Shown here one piece after another: positions 6,140 through 7,215 of a stretch of 7,215 nt of DNA (position 1 is its first letter; each line of letters begins with the position of its first letter). A program made the translations under genes and the position numbers. The notes under the pieces were generated by a model that saw only the letters and a list, made by a program, of their open reading frames with translations, had not been told where the DNA came from and ran no database searches. Source of the DNA: Pseudomonadota bacterium (lineage in GTDB: Bacteria > Pseudomonadota > Gammaproteobacteria > Burkholderiales > Burkholderiaceae_B); contig JAEWEH010000037.1 in NCBI GenBank assembly GCA_023389535.1, positions 1-7,215 on the forward strand. Reading direction: 5' to 3'.

Positions 6140-6925
6140 ATGACTGACGACGAGATCATCCGCGTACTGGAAACCGCGCTACTATGCGCCGACCAACCCA
6201 TGTCAGTAAGCGAGCTGCGCAAGTTATTCGCGGTGGAGGATATCTCGGCCGAGGCCATGCGCCACTATCTGGAGCAATTGCAACAGCAATGGGAAGGAAG
6301 GGGCCTGGGCCTGGCGAGTCTGGCCTCGGGCTGGCGCTTCCAGAGCCGGCCGGAAATGCAGCGCTATCTGGCCCGCCTGAACCCTGAAAAGCCGCCCAAG
6401 TATTCGCGGGCCGTTCTGGAAACACTGGCCATCATTGCCTGGCGGCAACCGGTGACGCGGGGCGACATCGAAGACATTCGTGGCGTGACCGTTTCTTCGC
6501 AGATTGTTCGCACACTCGAAGATCGTGGCTGGATAGAAGTCCTGGGATACAGGGACGCGCCCGGACGGCCCGCGCTGCTGGGCACCACCCGGCAGTTCCT
6601 GGACGACCTGGGCCTGAAGGCGCTGGACGACCTGCCTCAATTGGAGTCGCAGGATGCTGTTGCGGCGCTGGCCGGGCTGGACCTGGAGATTTCCCTTGAC
6701 GAGGCGGGCGCAACTGACGGGCATCCCGAGGCGCCAGAGCAGCAAGCCGACCCAGGGCTGGCTGCTGGCGCCAATGAAGGCACGACGACTGCGGCGCACT
6801 CCGGATCGGGTGACGCTGGCATCGCACCGACAGCGGACACGCCCCGGATGGCCGACGAAACCGGCGACGAAGACGATGCGCCGCATGGACAGATTGATAC
6901 GGAGTATTTAAAAGAAAATGACTGA
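6140..6925 (+). CDS. scpB: Segregation and condensation protein ScpB (SMC-kleisin partner)
   Basis: ScpB is a winged-helix protein that binds the kleisin ScpA and with SMC forms the condensin that compacts and segregates the chromosome. The protein has 261 residues. The first winged helix is at about 1-80 ([27 protein letters not shown]). The second and most conserved is at about 87-158 ([59 protein letters not shown]). From about 165 on the chain is acidic, rich in Ala, Gly, Asp and Glu, and probably disordered, which makes it longer than the roughly 190-200 residue ScpB of Firmicutes. The ATG at 6140 gives the expected N-terminus, but only CCCCTTTTTATAG precedes it, with no Shine-Dalgarno site. 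No scpA is adjacent; the tRNA lies upstream. The stop overlaps the next start by 8 bp, which suggests translational coupling. Confidence 0.95.
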   Translation: MTDDEIIRVLETALLCADQPMSVSELRKLFAVEDISAEAMRHYLEQLQQQWEGRGLGLASLASGWRFQSRPEMQRYLARLNPEKPPKYSRAVLETLAIIAWRQPVTRGDIEDIRGVTVSSQIVRTLEDRGWIEVLGYRDAPGRPALLGTTRQFLDDLGLKALDDLPQLESQDAVAALAGLDLEISLDEAGATDGHPEAPEQQADPGLAAGANEGTTTAAHSGSGDAGIAPTADTPRMADETGDEDDAPHGQIDTEYLKEND

Positions 6926-7215
6926 AGCTCAAGACGACTACAACATGGCTGACACAGCCGCTGCGGGCCAGCCTGAAGACGCTGGCGGGGACGAGGCCAA
7001 GGCCGCTGCGCCGCGCGGGCGCGGGCGCAAACTGCGCACGCCGTTCCGCCGTCGCAGGGGCGATGCGCAAGCAGAAGGCGCCAGCCCCGAGGCGACGGCG
7101 TCGGCGCCAAGCGGGCCGGATGCGGAAGGCGAGAGCGCGGCCGAGCCGCCCGTCGCCAAACCGGCGCGCGCCGCGCGGCGCCGCAAGCCTGCGGTGGACA
7201 CTGCGGCTGCGCCAG
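6918..7215 (+). CDS. rluB: Probable 23S rRNA pseudouridine synthase RluB, N-terminal extension only, 3' partial
   Basis: The frame opens at ATG 6918, inside the end of scpB (ATGACTGA overlap), and stays open to the window edge, giving 99 codons. The visible part starts [19 protein letters not shown] and then becomes Ala, Pro, Glu and Arg/Lys rich ([26 protein letters not shown]), a low-complexity and probably disordered, RNA-binding-like leader. None of the catalytic S4 or pseudouridine synthase domain falls inside the window. The name rests on the scpB-rluB order common in Burkholderiales and on the long charged leaders of betaproteobacterial RluB. GGAG at 6901-6904 is a rather distant ribosome binding site. 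A second in-frame ATG at 6945 is possible but has no better site. RluB would modify 23S rRNA helix 90 near position 2605 (E. coli numbering). Confidence 0.6.
   Translation, partial: MTEAQDDYNMADTAAAGQPEDAGGDEAKAAAPRGRGRKLRTPFRRRRGDAQAEGASPEATASAPSGPDAEGESAAEPPVAKPARAARRRKPAVDTAAAP

Overview
The window looks like chromosomal DNA from a GC-rich betaproteobacterium of the Burkholderiales, most likely the Alcaligenaceae (Bordetella/Achromobacter/Pusillimonas type). The reasons are a class I polyhydroxyalkanoate (PHA) locus with PhaC, PhaB and PhaR sequences of Cupriavidus/Bordetella type, a long-tailed ScpB followed at once by a gene with a long Ala/Arg-rich N-terminus (the usual scpB-rluB arrangement), and GC-rich codon use throughout. 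The taxon is an inference from remembered families; no database search was made.

Layout. Positions 1-2753 (+ strand) hold a PHA storage block: the 3' two thirds of phaC (PHA synthase), phaB (NADPH acetoacetyl-CoA reductase) and phaR (PHA-responsive regulator). A GC-rich hairpin that looks like an intrinsic terminator separates phaB from phaR. No thiolase gene (phaA) lies between phaC and phaB. At 2790-3944 (- strand), convergent with phaR, is a FemAB-like/GNAT predicted N-acyltransferase (PF04339/COG3146 type) with no ATG or GTG start. Divergent from it, at 4080-5231 (+), is a COG0523/CobW-family GTPase with an intact P-loop and CxCC metal motif.

Positions 5232-5995 are the only sizeable gene-poor stretch. 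They hold a cluster of CTTAAG-centred repeats and a hairpin, one doubtful small membrane-protein reading frame with a 15-base tandem repeat, and a 14-bp perfect hairpin that terminates the tRNA gene beyond it. The tRNA at 5996-6072 (-) is an initiator tRNA-fMet(CAU) with encoded CCA, and its sigma70-type promoter lies in the 67-bp gap before scpB. From 6140 onward (+) come scpB (chromosome condensation partner protein) and, overlapping it by 8 bp, the start of a probable rluB (23S rRNA pseudouridine synthase), cut by the window end.

How it works together: phaC and phaB catalyse the last two steps of poly-3-hydroxybutyrate synthesis from acetoacetyl-CoA, and PhaR senses the polymer and controls granule genes. 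The other genes are housekeeping or poorly characterised neighbours with no evident link to PHA. I did not find a convincing undescribed system. The points most worth a second look are the repeat cluster at 5612-5677, the missing conventional start of the acyltransferase, and the small reading frame that runs into the antisense of the tRNA.
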